Shown piece by piece: positions 20,585 to 32,431 of a DNA stretch of 64,000 nt. The notes under the pieces were generated by a model that saw only the letters and a program-made list of their open reading frames with translations, had not been told where the DNA came from and ran no database searches. Origin of the DNA: Coriolopsis trogii (lineage: Eukaryota; Basidiomycota; Agaricomycetes; Polyporales; Polyporaceae); the NCBI GenBank assembly GCA_020543525.1, contig JAHYIO010000003.1:2790001-2854000 (forward strand), in the 5' to 3' direction. The position numbers were made by a program, and so were the translations under genes. The first letter of the stretch is position 1, and every line of letters starts with the position of its first letter.

Positions 20585-22312
20585 ATGACTGTATCTTCCC
20601 CATCCTCGACGAGCGCAGATGACATACACGATCCAACGAGCACAGCATACAAGAAAGCGCGGCGCAAGTATTGGAAGTCGACCCGCAACAGACCCGAGCA
20701 CGTCGATGCCGACTGGACCCCATTCCGGGCGGCAGAAAAGAAGTACAAAGCGCGATTCCCTCCCCCCGACCTCTCGGACGTCCTCGACCTCGCCGCTGCC
20801 GACGCAGAGCGGTCGGCGGAGACCTCGCGGGGAGGGTGGAAGGGCCGCGCAGATGCCGTGTCGTGCACCGCGATTCCTCTGAGGGCGTATGCGCACGAAG
20901 GACCAGAAGGAGGAGCGGGAAGAGCGTACACCTTCCCGGGCACACCTGGTGCGCGATTCGAGTCGGGTGTGTTCTGCGAGCTGTATGTGTTCATTCACGT
21001 CTCCCTCTCTCCCTCCTGGACCTGCGTCTGCGTGCGCAAAAATTATGTATACTAGGTCTGGTGCTCCTCCCCTCCTTCGTCCCGCCTGAGACGCAGCGGC
21101 AGCTCGTGCGGTGGGCTCTCCGTGAGCATGCGCGGGCGCCGAATGAAACGAATTTGGACACGCATTACGTGTTGCCCCCGGAGGGCCTGTGGGAGGCGTA
21201 CCTCCGCGTGCGCAAGGGTGAGCGGGAGGACGAGGAGGTGCTTCCGCGGGCGACGATGCGTGCTCCCGAAGCAGACGCGTCCTCAGCCATAGATCATTCT
21301 CGAGCTGAACCTCCGGGCCCTCGAAAGCTCATCGCAAACGAGCCCGCAAGCCCAGACAATTTCGCTCAGCTTGCTCAGGCCCCAAAGCTGCCCGCCCCGC
21401 CGTCGCAGACGCTCCGCCCGGTGCCGATCTCGGGCCTGGTGCCGAAGCTGAGGTGGGCGAACATCGGGTGGTACTACCATTGGGGCACGAAGCAGTATGA
21501 TTTTTCGAGAGGGCCGGGGGAGATTGCGTCGCTTGTGAGGGGCGTGTGTAGGAGAGCGGTGGAGAGGATCCCATGGGAGATGGTGTTTGGGACCGGATCT
21601 GCGGCGGGCGATGGAATGGATTGGGGCAAAGACGGGCCTGACTGGATGGATTGGGGCGAGACGTATGGTGGGTTTCGACTTGCCAGTATATACGGTCGAC
21701 TGTGTTTGGCTGAACCTGGCCTAGAACCAGACGCAGGGATCGTGAACTTTTATCAGACGAAGGTGAGTGCACAACAATCTGTCGACTGGGCGATCTTGAA
21801 GGCATCAAGCATCGGTTTACACACAGGACACGCTCATGGCACATGTCGACCGCTCAGAGATCTGCGCTACCTCGCCGCTAGTGTCGATCTCGTGAGGCGT
21901 CTCAATCGTGTTTGCGTGCGCCCGTGTTCTGACTTGTCGTCTGATTCAGGCTGGGGTGTGCAGCCATCTTCCTGATAGGAGGCTTGACTCGGGACGAGCC
22001 GCCTACGCCCATCCTGCTCCGTTCCGGAGACGTCGTCGTTATGTCCGGCCCTGCGTGCCGTCGTGCTTATCACGGTACGTCGTTGCATATTCCTACATGT
22101 TGCGTGTGCATGTTGACTGTTTCTTTGCAGGCGTGCCACGCATACTAGAAGGCACCCTCCCGCCTCATCTCGAGCGAGGAGGAATGCCCGAGGGCGCAGA
22201 CGAGGACTGGGAGGTGTACGAGGAGTATTTGCGAGGTACGAGGATCAACGTGAACGTGAGGCAGGTCTTTCCGAAAGGGTTCAACCCTGTGTCGAGCTCG
22301 GTAGACGAGTGA
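20585..22312 (+). CDS. AlkB-family Fe(II)/2-oxoglutarate dioxygenase, ALKBH1-like (461 aa)
   Basis: Exons 20585-20948, 21056-21667, 21725-21762, 21827-21891, 21950-22074 and 22131-22309 (stop 22310-22312). A basic N-terminal part with TPFRAAEKKYKARFPPPDLS leads into LVLLPSFVPPETQRQLVRWA, then LRWANIGWYYHWGTKQYDFS, AGIVNFYQTKDTLMAHVDRS (the iron-binding HxD), GCAAIFLIGGLTRDE, LRSGDVVVMSGPACRRAYHG (second His) and the closing RINVNVRQVF with the R-x5-R that holds 2-oxoglutarate. The order and the long spacer between the N-terminal and catalytic parts fit the ALKBH1 group, which oxidatively demethylates DNA or tRNA. All expected metal and cofactor residues are present, so it should be active. 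Confidence 0.92.
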
Positions 22313-22502
22313 CGCGTTTGATCTGGTCCACTGCTACTTTTCTTGACCCTCAGGTCGCTAGCTCAACAATGACAAGGCGTGTGTTGATGTGTTGTTGGTG
22401 GTTGACCGCGTGTGAGCGGCGAAGCCTTGAGCGGTCCCGAGGTAGTCGCCTGTCTGACTCACCCACTCACTCCTGGTACAGGACAGACAGTTGCAGGCCG
22501 CG

Positions 22503-22510
22503 TATATAAG
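22503..22510 (+). promoter_or_regulatory. TATA box of F-box gene 1
   Basis: TATATAAG lies 67 bp upstream of the ATG at 22577 of the first F-box gene, in a short (264 bp) gap after the AlkB gene. Confidence 0.6.
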
Positions 22511-22576
22511 GGAGCGGTGTCGCTGTTCCGGAACAACGCCCTTCCCTCCGTCCCCTGTCCCCCAGTCATTGACACG

Positions 22577-24994
22577 ATGTGTGAAGACTCATCCGCTCGA
22601 GGCAGTCGCAAGATGGGCGATCTACTCACCATACTTCTAAACTTGCCGATGGACGTCTTTTTTGCGGTATTATCCCTGCTCCTTGTCATGTTGAGAGCTC
22701 TGACGGGTATCCGACCTCTTCAGATCATGTCTCACCTCACACCTCTGGACCTTCTACATCTATCCCGATCTTCTAAGCTCTTCAGGGAGATGCTGCTCTC
22801 TCGTTCTTCACGGCATATTTGGGCTTCCACCCGGAAGAACTTCTACCCGCCCCTTGCCGACCCTCTGGACGACCTGAGCGAACCACGGTACGCCAGTCTC
22901 ATGTTCGAACGTGGGTGCATGGTTAGTCCGTTTTCTCTCGTTCTGTCCTTTTACTTCTCATGCGTATCTGTACCACGATAGGACTGCGGTCAATCCAGAG
23001 CATACAAGATCGACTATGCAGCATACCTCAGACTCTGTAACGTTTGCATGGACACTAGGCAAGTGCCAGGCGATTATTATACCGGGCCGGCAGACCGCTG
23101 ACTTTTCCTGGTTGTCGGACAGAGTTGCGCGCGGAGGGACCCTCGTGGAAGAGTCGGGACTTTCCAATGATGCATATTTTATGAACAACATCTACAACCT
23201 CTTGCCTGGAGCACCGCAATATGACTTCGTGTCGAATCATTCGATGAATTGGGTCGCCCATGACTGTCGCGAGTCCGTTCATCGCCCCCAAGACCGGCAC
23301 ACGTGTTTTCATAAATACGAGTTTAGGCAGCTTGTCGAAGAATTCCGCGACGTGCGAACAGTCGGAATGCAAGATGCTCTGAACCAGTTTGTTGCGAAGC
23401 ACCGCAATCGGACATTGGCGAGGATCAAAGTATGCTGGCCAAGTTGCTCTAACGTGACTTAGTCACTCACAATGATTGCATCGACGGCCAGTGGCGACAG
23501 ATTGTTACCTTGTGGAGCGCACGACGGATGCAGGCAAGGATGTTCTTCGATAATTGTCAAGACACTCCTAGGAAACTTGCGTAAGCCATGTTACAATCTC
23601 ATGCGGGCGACTCCTGATACTTGAGGCAAACAGGATCCAAGGGGAATTGAGCAAGCTTGGCTATGAACCTGAGGACTATCCGCGAGATTATGGATTCCAA
23701 CCCCCCGACCATCCCTTTCATGAGATACTCTATCAAAGCTCCGATTTCTCTCCCGACAGTGCGTATCTCGGTCCGCTTCCTCCTATACTGGAAACGACAT
23801 AACATGTTGACCTTGTGACGCTCTGATACTCAGTTTGGATTCAAATCAGGCCTACGCTACTACGGTTGCTGGCCGCCGCGCGGCTGGAGCGGGTAATCGA
23901 GGCGTTATACCCTACTGAGAGCAAGCGTATGTCCGCATTGGAGCTACTCTACAAACAGTTCGTCAAAGAACATTGCCACGAATTCGCCTGGCCACACGAG
24001 ATGCCTACCTTTCTGCAGATAGCCCACACGCCTGTGGTGAAAAAGCTCATCACGTATGCGCAGCCCGGCGAACTTCTCACGGAGGGGCAATTTGCGGTTC
24101 ATCAGCCCCTCATTGCCAAAAGCGCAAGGGAAATCCTCAGGAGGTTATGGCGTCAGCTGGCGAAGCTTGTGCATCGGGCATCTGTCCCGCCCACGTTAGG
24201 CTCCCAAGTCGGCGGCGATGCAGACAACCACAGCACCGACAAGGACAAGTCCGTCGACCCTGACGCGTCGGCTCCCGAGCTATCTGAAGCCGAAGAGATT
24301 GCTCTTCTGGACCGACCAACATCGCTCTTCCAGTGCACCGACCCTATATGTTCGCTGATCGGTCACCGCGACATGTGCGGCCCTGATGGCCCATTCGCGC
24401 ACACGGTGTTTGGGGTAATCCAACACCAGCACGAGCACCATCCCGGACCCCTGAACATTGAAGTCTTATCCATGCGCGTTGCAGACAGCAAGTTACGTGC
24501 ATTGATGTGGGATCTCGTCGACGCTCTTTGCCTGCCACGGGACACCGGGCTCTCCACCATACTCGAGGTCATCACTTCCGGTTTCGCGCTGGAGTGCACA
24601 TGTTCGCCCGTCTGGGTGTCCGATAAATGGCCCGGCTCTAAGGACTCTATGCTCATGCGAGTGGTAGGTCAAATGTTCTGCACAAACGAAACACGCTGTC
24701 CTGATCCAACTCTTTGGTCATGATCTGACAGCTCGCGCATATCCAAGGTGGCTCCGGAAGGATAGATACTACGTGAGTCCTGTCTCGTAGAATCCAGCAT
24801 GTACTGCGAGGATTGTCGCTCATAAAATGCCCGGCGACGTCAGCGTTCCAGGCACGACAGACCCACCCAAGATGAGCCATCAACTTACTGTCATCCCTCA
24901 CAGTGACCCTCGCATCAAGGTGACTGTGGATATGGATTTTCCCACTCACCGCTATTATCCTCCTCCTTGGTGGTATAACTCCGCTACGGTCTAG
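22577..24994 (+). CDS. F-box protein, tandem copy 1 (615 aa, has a GC-AG intron)
   Basis: Exons 22577-22666, 22724-22921, 22982-23058, 23123-23429, 23492-23580, 23634-23758, 23834-24663, 24732-24772 and 24904-24991 (stop 24992-24994). The F-box is LPMDVFFAIMSHLTPLDLLH with LSRSSKLFREMLLSR, followed by FYPPLADPLDDLSEP and a cysteine module (CMDCG ... CNVC). The long exon 7 ends in a second cysteine/histidine module (FQCTDPICS, then HQHEHH, then LECTCSP). F-box proteins link substrates to SCF ubiquitin ligases; the zinc-like modules may bind the substrate. Intron 3 begins AG|GCAAGT at 23059, a GC donor. Exon 4 (307 nt) spans what are two exons in the other copies (116+164 nt), so this copy has lost or absorbed one intron. 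The last exon, reading YYPPPWWYNSATV at its end, differs from the other copies. Confidence 0.78.
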
Positions 24995-25501
24995 CTGTGG
25001 TCGTGGTGGTGGCTAATCATTACGCTGCGTCTGACATGGACAGTCATGATGTTTGTATGTGAACGCACTTGATCTTATTTATTGACCTTACACACGACGA
25101 ATCGTACGTAGTGCTACATAGACAAGCCATGATTCCTGATGCGACTGTCTCTAACTAGTCTGAGGTTGTACCATAGTGGTGCGAGCTAACAACAGAAAGG
25201 TTACGTGAGCCCTACATTAGATACGTACGTCCTAATGTGAGCCAGACAAGATATGAAGGGCGTTGTCCGGATGATGACCCATTGACAAGTGGATGAACAT
25301 GCCTCGCTGACGACTTGGAACAGCGCCTACGTTTGGAGCGATCAATCACGTAAGCACAATACGCGGTCACCTGTGGCTGCAAAGGTTCGAACTTCAGTCG
25401 CTCTCTTCTAATAGTGTTCCTCTGTCAGTCACTAGTCAGCACCGAATCCCGTCATCGTGGTCCACATTTTCTTCTTCACACTACTCAGCAGCGCGACGCT
25501 C
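24995..25501. other. spacer between F-box copies 1 and 2
   Basis: No ORF of note. It should hold the promoter of copy 2. I saw no TATA box and no repeat shared with the 27908-28557 spacer. Confidence 0.45.
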
Positions 25502-27907
25502 ATGATGGACAGATTGAAGCCCAAGCTTAAGAAGACCGCGACTTCGTCCGGGAAACCCAAGAGAGTCACAAAGAAGGGAAAGAAGACTATAGACCGAAGC
25601 TCTTTGAACAAATACACACAGATTATGAACCTACCTGTGGACGTATTCTTGGAGGTGTGTATCTATTCAACCAATACATGGGGTCTTGATTTCTCACCAC
25701 CGGCGTCTCCGTGGTCTAACCAGATCGCATGCTATTTACGCCCTCTCGATCTCCTGCATCTTGCCCAAGCTTCGAAAGGACTCAGGAGCACTCTGATGTC
25801 CAAAAATATGCGTCCCATCTGGGTTCTCGCTCGTAGACATCTCGATCCCCCTTTGCTTGACTGTCCCAGCGATGTCAGCGAACCATTATACGCCGCTCTC
25901 CTATTCGGAGACACATGCCTCGTGAGTAATCAGGTTGGTCAGGGTCGTCTAACTACTGACTACATACAAGGCATGCGGTGCAAGTGCGGATAAGGTGGAG
26001 ACCAGGGTCTCCTACGCTGCGCGGGTCCGGTTCTGCGTCCCGTGTTGGAACGTGAAGTACGGTCATATGCAGATGCATCTTGCGCCGCACCATGCTTACT
26101 GTATTATCTGGCAGCATAAGACCGGGCACCGCAATCATGAAGGAACTGGGCATCCCGAAGGATGCGGATATGACGACGGTCATCTTCAACATGCTTCCCA
26201 AGGCCTTGCAAGCACATATACCCAATAACTGTACGTTCTTCGCTACCTATGCATTCGCTGACGACTGACATGGACTAAAAGGCAAGTCTTATACGGAGTT
26301 GAATCAGAGCCCTGGCAGCAAGTATTACGAGGCCGAGCTGGTGTTTATTACTGAAAAGTACAAGGAAATTCGCGCGAAGTCGGACATGGTTGCTCTCCAA
26401 GAATACGTCGCAGAAAGAGCTGCGATGGCTCTGGAGAGGGTGAACGTGAGTATCGTGCTTCTTCCTATGTCTTCATTGGCTAATTACGATCACGCAGTTT
26501 CAAGCGGCCCTTTTCAAGTGGGAGCAGGAGTATCTTGAGATCGAAGAAGCAAGAGAAGAAGCTATAGCGGCCGAACGTGAATCCGCGTATGCATTGTCAC
26601 TCACCACGCAGGATCTTTCTCGACTGATGTAGCGCCTTCTGATTGCCCACCAGTGTCATTGAGAAACTACGCGAGGACGGCTACGAACCAGAGGACTTTC
26701 CCCAGGGAGAGCATGTTGAATTCGATCAGCTTGTGTACGAACCCTCTCCGTTAACTCAATTAGGTAAATCACGGTTAGAGTTCAGTCTAGTGGACAGCAG
26801 TCTAATCATCTGTCACAGTCTGGAGAGATATCCGTCCTAGATTGATTCAGATTCTAGAGGCCGAGCGCAAGCGCCGTGAAGAAGAAGCATTCAGGCAAAA
26901 ATGGCGCGGAGTCACCAATGATGCCTCTTGGCATTACAAGCAACTTCTGTTGCGCAGGCAACCTGTGTATCATCCTTCCAAACCCGTCCTTCCCAGTCCT
27001 GCCAGCGCCGTTGAACTCCCGTGTATGAGGTCGCTCATTACCTCTGTCGACTTGACAGCTAGAGGCTACCATACGGTCACCGCAGCCCAGGTTGCCGCCA
27101 TCAAGCCAGATATACTCCGCGAGTGCGAGAGCATTTATAGGGTGCAGGTGCTATCGCACCTCGTCAAGCTCCTCCGCGAGATTGAACCCTTGCCCAAGAA
27201 AATGCGAACCAAGGACAATACGGCTGTATCGGGGAGGAAGAAGCGTTCAACAAACACCACCTCGAGGGGAGGTGTTGTCGGTAGCAATGGTGATGATGAC
27301 CAACTCGAAGAACCTATCCCAGGCGCCAAGATGAGCATCGCCGACTATAAGTTGCTCGACCGACCGACCTCGCTCTTCAGGTGTACCAAGTGTACCAGGG
27401 ATGACCCGATGACGTTCACCGAGCTTCTAGAGCACCTGCAGTATCATCAATGGCGGCCCAGTCTCGTATGTCTCGCTTCGGCGGAGGAACGTAAGGCTCC
27501 TTTGAAGGTTCTTAAGGCACTCGGTCTCCCTGAGACATGCACACTGTTTGAGTTCGAGCGGATCGCCCGTGCTCCGGGCGAGATGGCATGCTCGTGTGGG
27601 CAGCTCGATACCCAGACTCCTGCGACAATGGGTGAATTGGTACGTTGCTGCTTGCGTGTCACCATCTGATGTGTGTTGGCTGACTATGGAGTGCGCCATG
27701 CGCCTTCTCTTCGTTCCAGGTATTTCACTGTTTCTGGAAGTACGCCTCTCCCGATTATCCAAGGCGAGCCTATCCGTTTGCGATAATGAAGCACATCTCC
27801 GGTGGAACTAACCCGTCCCCAAACACAGGCAGGGAGAGCATCATATCAAGCTTGTGCCTTGGACTAAGACTCGGACTGTTGGTGCTCAGGCTCAAGCCAC
27901 CAAGTAG
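25502..27907 (+). CDS. F-box protein, tandem copy 2 (611 aa, 10 exons)
   Basis: Exons 25502-25654, 25724-25921, 25971-26056, 26115-26230, 26282-26445, 26498-26586, 26654-26763, 26819-27639, 27720-27739 and 27829-27904 (stop 27905-27907). A Lys-rich N-terminus (KPKRVTKKGKKTIDR) precedes the F-box IMNLPVDVFLEIACYLRPLD with LLHLAQASKGLRSTLMSK. The first cysteine module reads CLACGASADK and FCVPCW; the second FRCTKCTRDDP, EHLQYHQW and MACSCGQLDTQTP. The penultimate exon is 20 nt and the last encodes HHIKLVPWTKTRT, judged by similarity to copy 3. An ORF running on to 28013 would read through the last intron, and I do not favour it. Function as an SCF substrate adaptor is inferred from the F-box. 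A nuclear location is possible from the basic N-terminus. Confidence 0.78.
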
Positions 27908-28557
27908 CTGCCCATATATGCGTGGCATGTACGTGCGACTGTATGGCGGAAGCCTTCGACGGCATTCAAGGTGTATGCAATACGTTGAAGAACAGAGCTC
28001 GGAATGGGGATAGAGTCACGTTCCGCCAACTTGGAAGATTCCGAATGCATGATATTTGTGACACTACTCCAAGCTACTCGGTATTATTATTGCCGCATGC
28101 ATACGCTGGCGGCTGGTCACTCTGTGATATGAATGGTTTTCTGAGATGCCACCATGGGCTGCATTCTCGACTTTGAGTTCGGGGAGTGGCTGGCAATGGG
28201 GGCGCTAGGATGCCTCCGCCACGCTCTTACGTAAGAGCCAAGAGTTGTGTCGCAGAGCGTCATGAACACCTCTATCTTCCACCAACCCAGAGATTTCCAT
28301 GGTGCTATTGAACGCTGTCTACCACAGGCATACCGTCGACAATTCTTACTGAGTTCGTTGCAGTTGCGTGTTGCGGGAATTGAGAGCGCTTAGGTAGCTT
28401 ACGTGAGGTGGACGCGTCTGTGGCGGAGAGCGCTTGTAGCTCTGTCGCGTCGCGTCTGGGTCGTCCTGAGCTTTCGTTCCACCTCAGCCGTCCTTGCGCC
28501 TTCGACATAACGCCCTTAATACTTTAAGACGGCATTCTAGAGCAACCAGAGCTTAGT
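27908..28557. other. spacer between F-box copies 2 and 3
   Basis: No supported gene. It holds the 16-bp palindrome at 28223-28238 and should hold the promoter of copy 3; the sequence TAATACTTTAAGA lies about 40 bp before its ATG. Confidence 0.45.
28223..28238. repeat. perfect 16-bp palindrome upstream of F-box copy 3
   Basis: GCTCTTACGTAAGAGC reads the same on both strands, 320 bp before the ATG of copy 3. The core TTACGTAA is the recognition sequence of PAR-type bZIP factors in animals and resembles sites of fungal bZIP regulators, so a regulatory role is possible. Confidence 0.4.
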
Positions 28558-31022
28558 ATGGATCCAGGATTTACCGGCAACACGTCCGACTCGTCGATCC
28601 CGACCGAGAGACACATACCTAACAGCCTCAAGAAGCCAAAAGCGAAAGGGAAACGACATGTCAGCAGAACCATAGGAAAGCTTCTGCATATTATGAATGT
28701 ACCCGTTGATGTTTTTCTTGAGGTGCGTGGGACGCGCTAGGGTGCACAACCTTCGGTCATGACCTGGCCGTAACCAGATTGCCTCCAATCTACACCCTCT
28801 CGACCTCCTGCAACTCTCCCGAGCCACAAAAACTCTCAGGAGCATGCTAATGTCTCGACAAACGCGCCACGCATGGGTTTCTGCACGCCAGAACTTCGAC
28901 CCGCCTTTGCCAGACTGTCCGCCTGATGTGAGCGAACCTCTGTATGCATCTCTCGTGTTCGAACACAAATGCATGGTATATACTCCTTCACTTGCATGTC
29001 TTCTAGTCTGTTGTTAAACGTTGTAACAGGAGTGCGGCGCAAGCAAGGCCAAGACGGCCTCTTATGCTGCGTGTATCCGGTTATGCAACCCATGTTGGGA
29101 GGAGAAGTACGTCCACCCGCATACAATCACTGGTAACAGCTCGGTTCTCACCCCATTTAGAGTACAACCTGGAACTCAACTTGTCAATAATATGGGGCTC
29201 CGGAACAGCCCAGAATTGATAGAGAATATTGTTTCCATGCTCCCGGCGACTGTCGCAGGGTCCATTTATATCGATTGTACGTCTGTCAACATCATTGAAT
29301 GCTGCCTTTGTGGCGACCGACAAGCCTGGGACAGGCAAGACATATACAGCCCTCAATCAGACACTCGAAACTACGTTCTATGAGGGCGAGTTTACCACGG
29401 TCGTCATGAAGTACAAGGCGCTATACGCCAAGCAAGATGCGGCTGCTCTCGAACGATACATGATGGAACGATCCGCTATGGCTCTGAGGAGGATGAACGT
29501 GAGTAAACCCCCCTTTTCAGCTTGCGGATCCGCTCCTTAGTCATTGCATCAAGTTCCAAAGTGCCCTTGTGCAGTGGGAGAAGTGGCGCAATTGCGTGAA
29601 GTGGGATAACGCAACAGAGGCCAAAGCTTGCCGCAGAGCCGCGTACGCATTCTCACCCACCACGCAAACCTGCCGAATTGATGTCTGAATTCTGTGTGTT
29701 GATACAGGATAATCGAGAAGTTGCGAGAAATAGGCTACACGCCAGAGGACTTTCCGATGGGTTACAATCGTGAATTTGAGGCAATAGTCTCGCAAACCCG
29801 TCCGCTCACTCCACGCAGTATGTTGAGATTTGTGATCAGATCACCTCCGATGTGACATATCTAATGCTCTCTTGCAGTCTGGAACAATATCCGTCCGAAA
29901 TTGGTCGACCTACTCAAAGCCGAGAGCATACGCCGTCAAGAGGCATCCGCAAAAGGAAACCGGGCTCAACGACGCCAAGAGCTCTCCTCGTACTACGAGG
30001 GCTTCTTGCTCCGTGCTCGTGCTGATGGTAGTTCGATCTGCCGTACTCTCCCGAATGCTGCCGACGCGATAAAACTCCCCTGCATGAAGAAGCTGATATG
30101 GTCCATGGGGGGCGAAAGCATGGAGGCGCAGTTCTCTGCCATCGAGGCTGACCTAGTCCGCGAGTCCGACAACATCTACGGCCTCAAAATCCGGACAGAC
30201 CTCCTGAAACTCCTCATCAGTATGCAGGCTCAAGACCGCCTCCGGGTCAATATTTCGTCGCCTGAGAGTCGCTGTGGGTTCAGGGGCGGTATGACAAGGT
30301 GGATGGACAGACGCGAGGGAAGCGCAAGCCCTGACGAGGAGTCAGACCGCGAAGAGGGTTACGGACAGTCAACCGCATCGGCTGCCGCGACCCCGATGAG
30401 TTCCTCCGACATCACGCTGCTCGACTCACCGATCCCGTCCTTGTATTGCACGGAGTGTCGCGGAAGCGAGCACATGAACGTCACCGAAGTGTTCGAGCAC
30501 TTGCAATGCCAGCCGCACCCGGGACATCGAGCGTGGTCCACCAGCTTCATCCATGCAATCCCCAAGAAGTATCGCGAGAAACGCAAGGATGTCCTGACCC
30601 TTTTCGACGCCCTTGGCTTGCCCCGGACCGTGACGTTGTCCGAGTACGACCGACTCATGTCATCTGCCGCTGCCGGCGTGCTGGAGTGCTCTTGTGGACA
30701 GCTGGAAGCGAAGTCTCCCGTGCAAATGAAGAATTTGGTATGTCGCGGCCTGCATGTCTGTATCGCACGCTACAGTGGCTAAGCATGTTATTTTCCACCC
30801 GCTGACGATATAGATAGCGCACAGCTGGCGGTGAGTACAGTTCTCGTCGTCTATTCGTAACAGTACATGACCTGACTCCGCGCCTGTTATAGCACTGCCT
30901 GCACTGGTGGTGGCCTACCTAACCTGAAAGTCGTGCCTCGCGCCAATGTTGGAAGTCACAATACTCCCGCTACGGCGGCTCTCAGGCCTGCGGATGCAGC
31001 CGCATCTAGTATGAACTCCTAG
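28558..31022 (+). CDS. F-box protein, tandem copy 3 (641 aa, 10 exons)
   Basis: Exons 28558-28722, 28778-28975, 29030-29106, 29161-29276, 29335-29498, 29554-29642, 29708-29817, 29878-30737, 30814-30830 and 30893-31019 (stop 31020-31022). The F-box reads IMNVPVDVFLEIASNLHPLD with LLQLSRATKTLRSMLMSR; the conserved PPLPDCPPDVSEPLYASLVF box follows, then CMECGASKAK and LCNPCW. The second cysteine module is LYCTECRGSEHM, EHLQCQPH and LECSCGQLEAKSP. Exons of 198, 116, 164, 89 and 110 nt match copy 2 to the base, although the proteins have diverged clearly. The last exon encodes a low-complexity end (NTPATAALRPADAAASSMNS). A 17-nt penultimate exon is required by the frame. The same SCF adaptor role is inferred. 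Confidence 0.8.
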
Positions 31023-31930
31023 TAATGCACTTGAGGAGGAGTGTCACGAGTAAGGCGTGTACGTGTACGTGTTGGAGCCGTGCTGCCAGTGATACCTCGA
31101 AGTCACGCATAGAGCATGGACGGGATAATCGGTACCCTTTCGCAGTGTCTTGCTGTTGATTTTGTACGTATGATATCATACGAAGCGCCACAACCTCCGA
31201 TCGGTTCTCAGTAATCACTCGGGCCATGTTAGAGTCCGGAGACTCGGAGGAGTGTCGACCGCCTCTCAACCCCCGGGCCGATAATAATAAATTTATGAAT
31301 GCACACATAAATGTTTATAGGTGCCTTAAATACAAGCCGTGGGTACCCGCCCAATGGCGGTTATATAAGGCCCCAACGTTGATATGAGTCTCTGCCCTCG
31401 CCGCAAAGTCCTGGGTCTACGATCCTCCTCTTTTTGGGGTCTCTGGGGCCGGCGTAGAGATAGAACGTGCCAAGAACTGACTAGGAAGACGTTGGAACAA
31501 CTCGGAGCAGTAGGTGAACAGGGAGCGCACCTGCGGGCTATAGGATATTGGTGCGGGACTATAGCCTGGGGAGCTCGCTCTCAACGCTAGGCATCTGTCA
31601 CCTGTGCAATCGAACCAAATGCCGAGGTTGATTGCTGAGCAAATACGCCAATGAACGTCAGCTACAAAAACGTCACAGGCATTGGAGGTGAGCTACGTAC
31701 CTGTACTAGTACGGGCTCTGGATTGCTGCTTCTGTGCCCTCCCTCGCTAGTAGACAGCGATCCCAGTTGCGGAGGCCGGGGCCTTTCGTGCTGGACGACA
31801 CGCTTGCCGTCGGTGCCAATACAAATTGTTGGAAGACTCCCGATACTACTGGGATCAACCTGTATGGTCCTGTGTCTCCGACCTTCGATCTCCGTCGATA
31901 TCGCAGCAGCATAGGACAGCCGGCCGTGCT
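31023..31930. other. gene-poor stretch after the F-box array
   Basis: No supported gene. TATATAAGG at 31363-31371 precedes a 69-codon ORF at 31384 (MSLCPRRKVLGLRSSSFWGL) of unknown reality. Confidence 0.35.
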
Positions 31931-32431
31931 TCACAACAGCTTCACCAAGCCTCCACAAGACCCCGCCTCCGCTTTAAACTTCGAGCGCTCTCCACGTCTC
32001 GCGGAGGGAACAGAACACCTTGCTCTGGACACCGTAAGCCACATAGTCCAGACCGGCGAACCAATCACGCGCGTTCTTGTGATCTTCCCCGCTAGAAAGG
32101 GCGCGCCCGACCAAGAACTCTCAACATACGCCGTCTTTCCCGCGTATCGAGAGCCGTCGGTGTCGCCCTCAAATATTGTTCCTTCCGCAAATCCCAGGTC
32201 GGCCCCGTTTTCGTTGGCGACGTCTTCCATAAGTGCGTACTCGGGCGAGCCGGGGAGAACCGCCGTGGCGGTAGGATCCAGTCCGAGTTGGTCAGGGCTC
32301 AGCTTGGATGAATATTTTAGCGCGTCCTGAATCGTCGCGGCCTGCGTCTTCAACGCCACAGACTCCGTAACCACAATTTGTCCGGTCCGGTCCCACCGCG
32401 AGAACCGGACCGTGGCCTTGTGTGCGAACAT
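31931..32431 (-). pseudogene. remnant of a FunK1-type fungal protein kinase
   Basis: This 167-codon frame contains VRFSRWDRTGQIVVTESVAL, then LSPDQLGLDPTATAVLPGSP and EYALMEDVA. That order (RWDR-G-IV, then a G-DPT-T box, then ALM) is what I know from the middle part of FunK1 kinases, a family amplified in Agaricomycetes. The frame then drifts and ends without the catalytic and metal-binding motifs of a kinase. Upstream, related pieces appear to lie in other frames (for example AYHQALELPTQQLR near 32470-32510), which suggests decay. A split gene with missed introns is the alternative. The assignment rests on memory of the family pattern. Confidence 0.5.

Noticed and set aside
22911..23462. ORF giving F-box copy 1 a different third exon
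   Set aside because: It begins in intron 2 and crosses intron 3; only its part from 23123 matches the paralogues.
25380..25400. GGTTCGAAC resembling a tRNA T-loop
   Set aside because: No acceptor stem, D-loop or anticodon stem can be built around it. No other T-loop-like string in the window could be folded either.
27786..28013. Extension of F-box copy 2 to a stop at 28013
   Set aside because: It reads through the last intron; splicing at 27739/27829 gives a C-terminus similar to that of copy 3.
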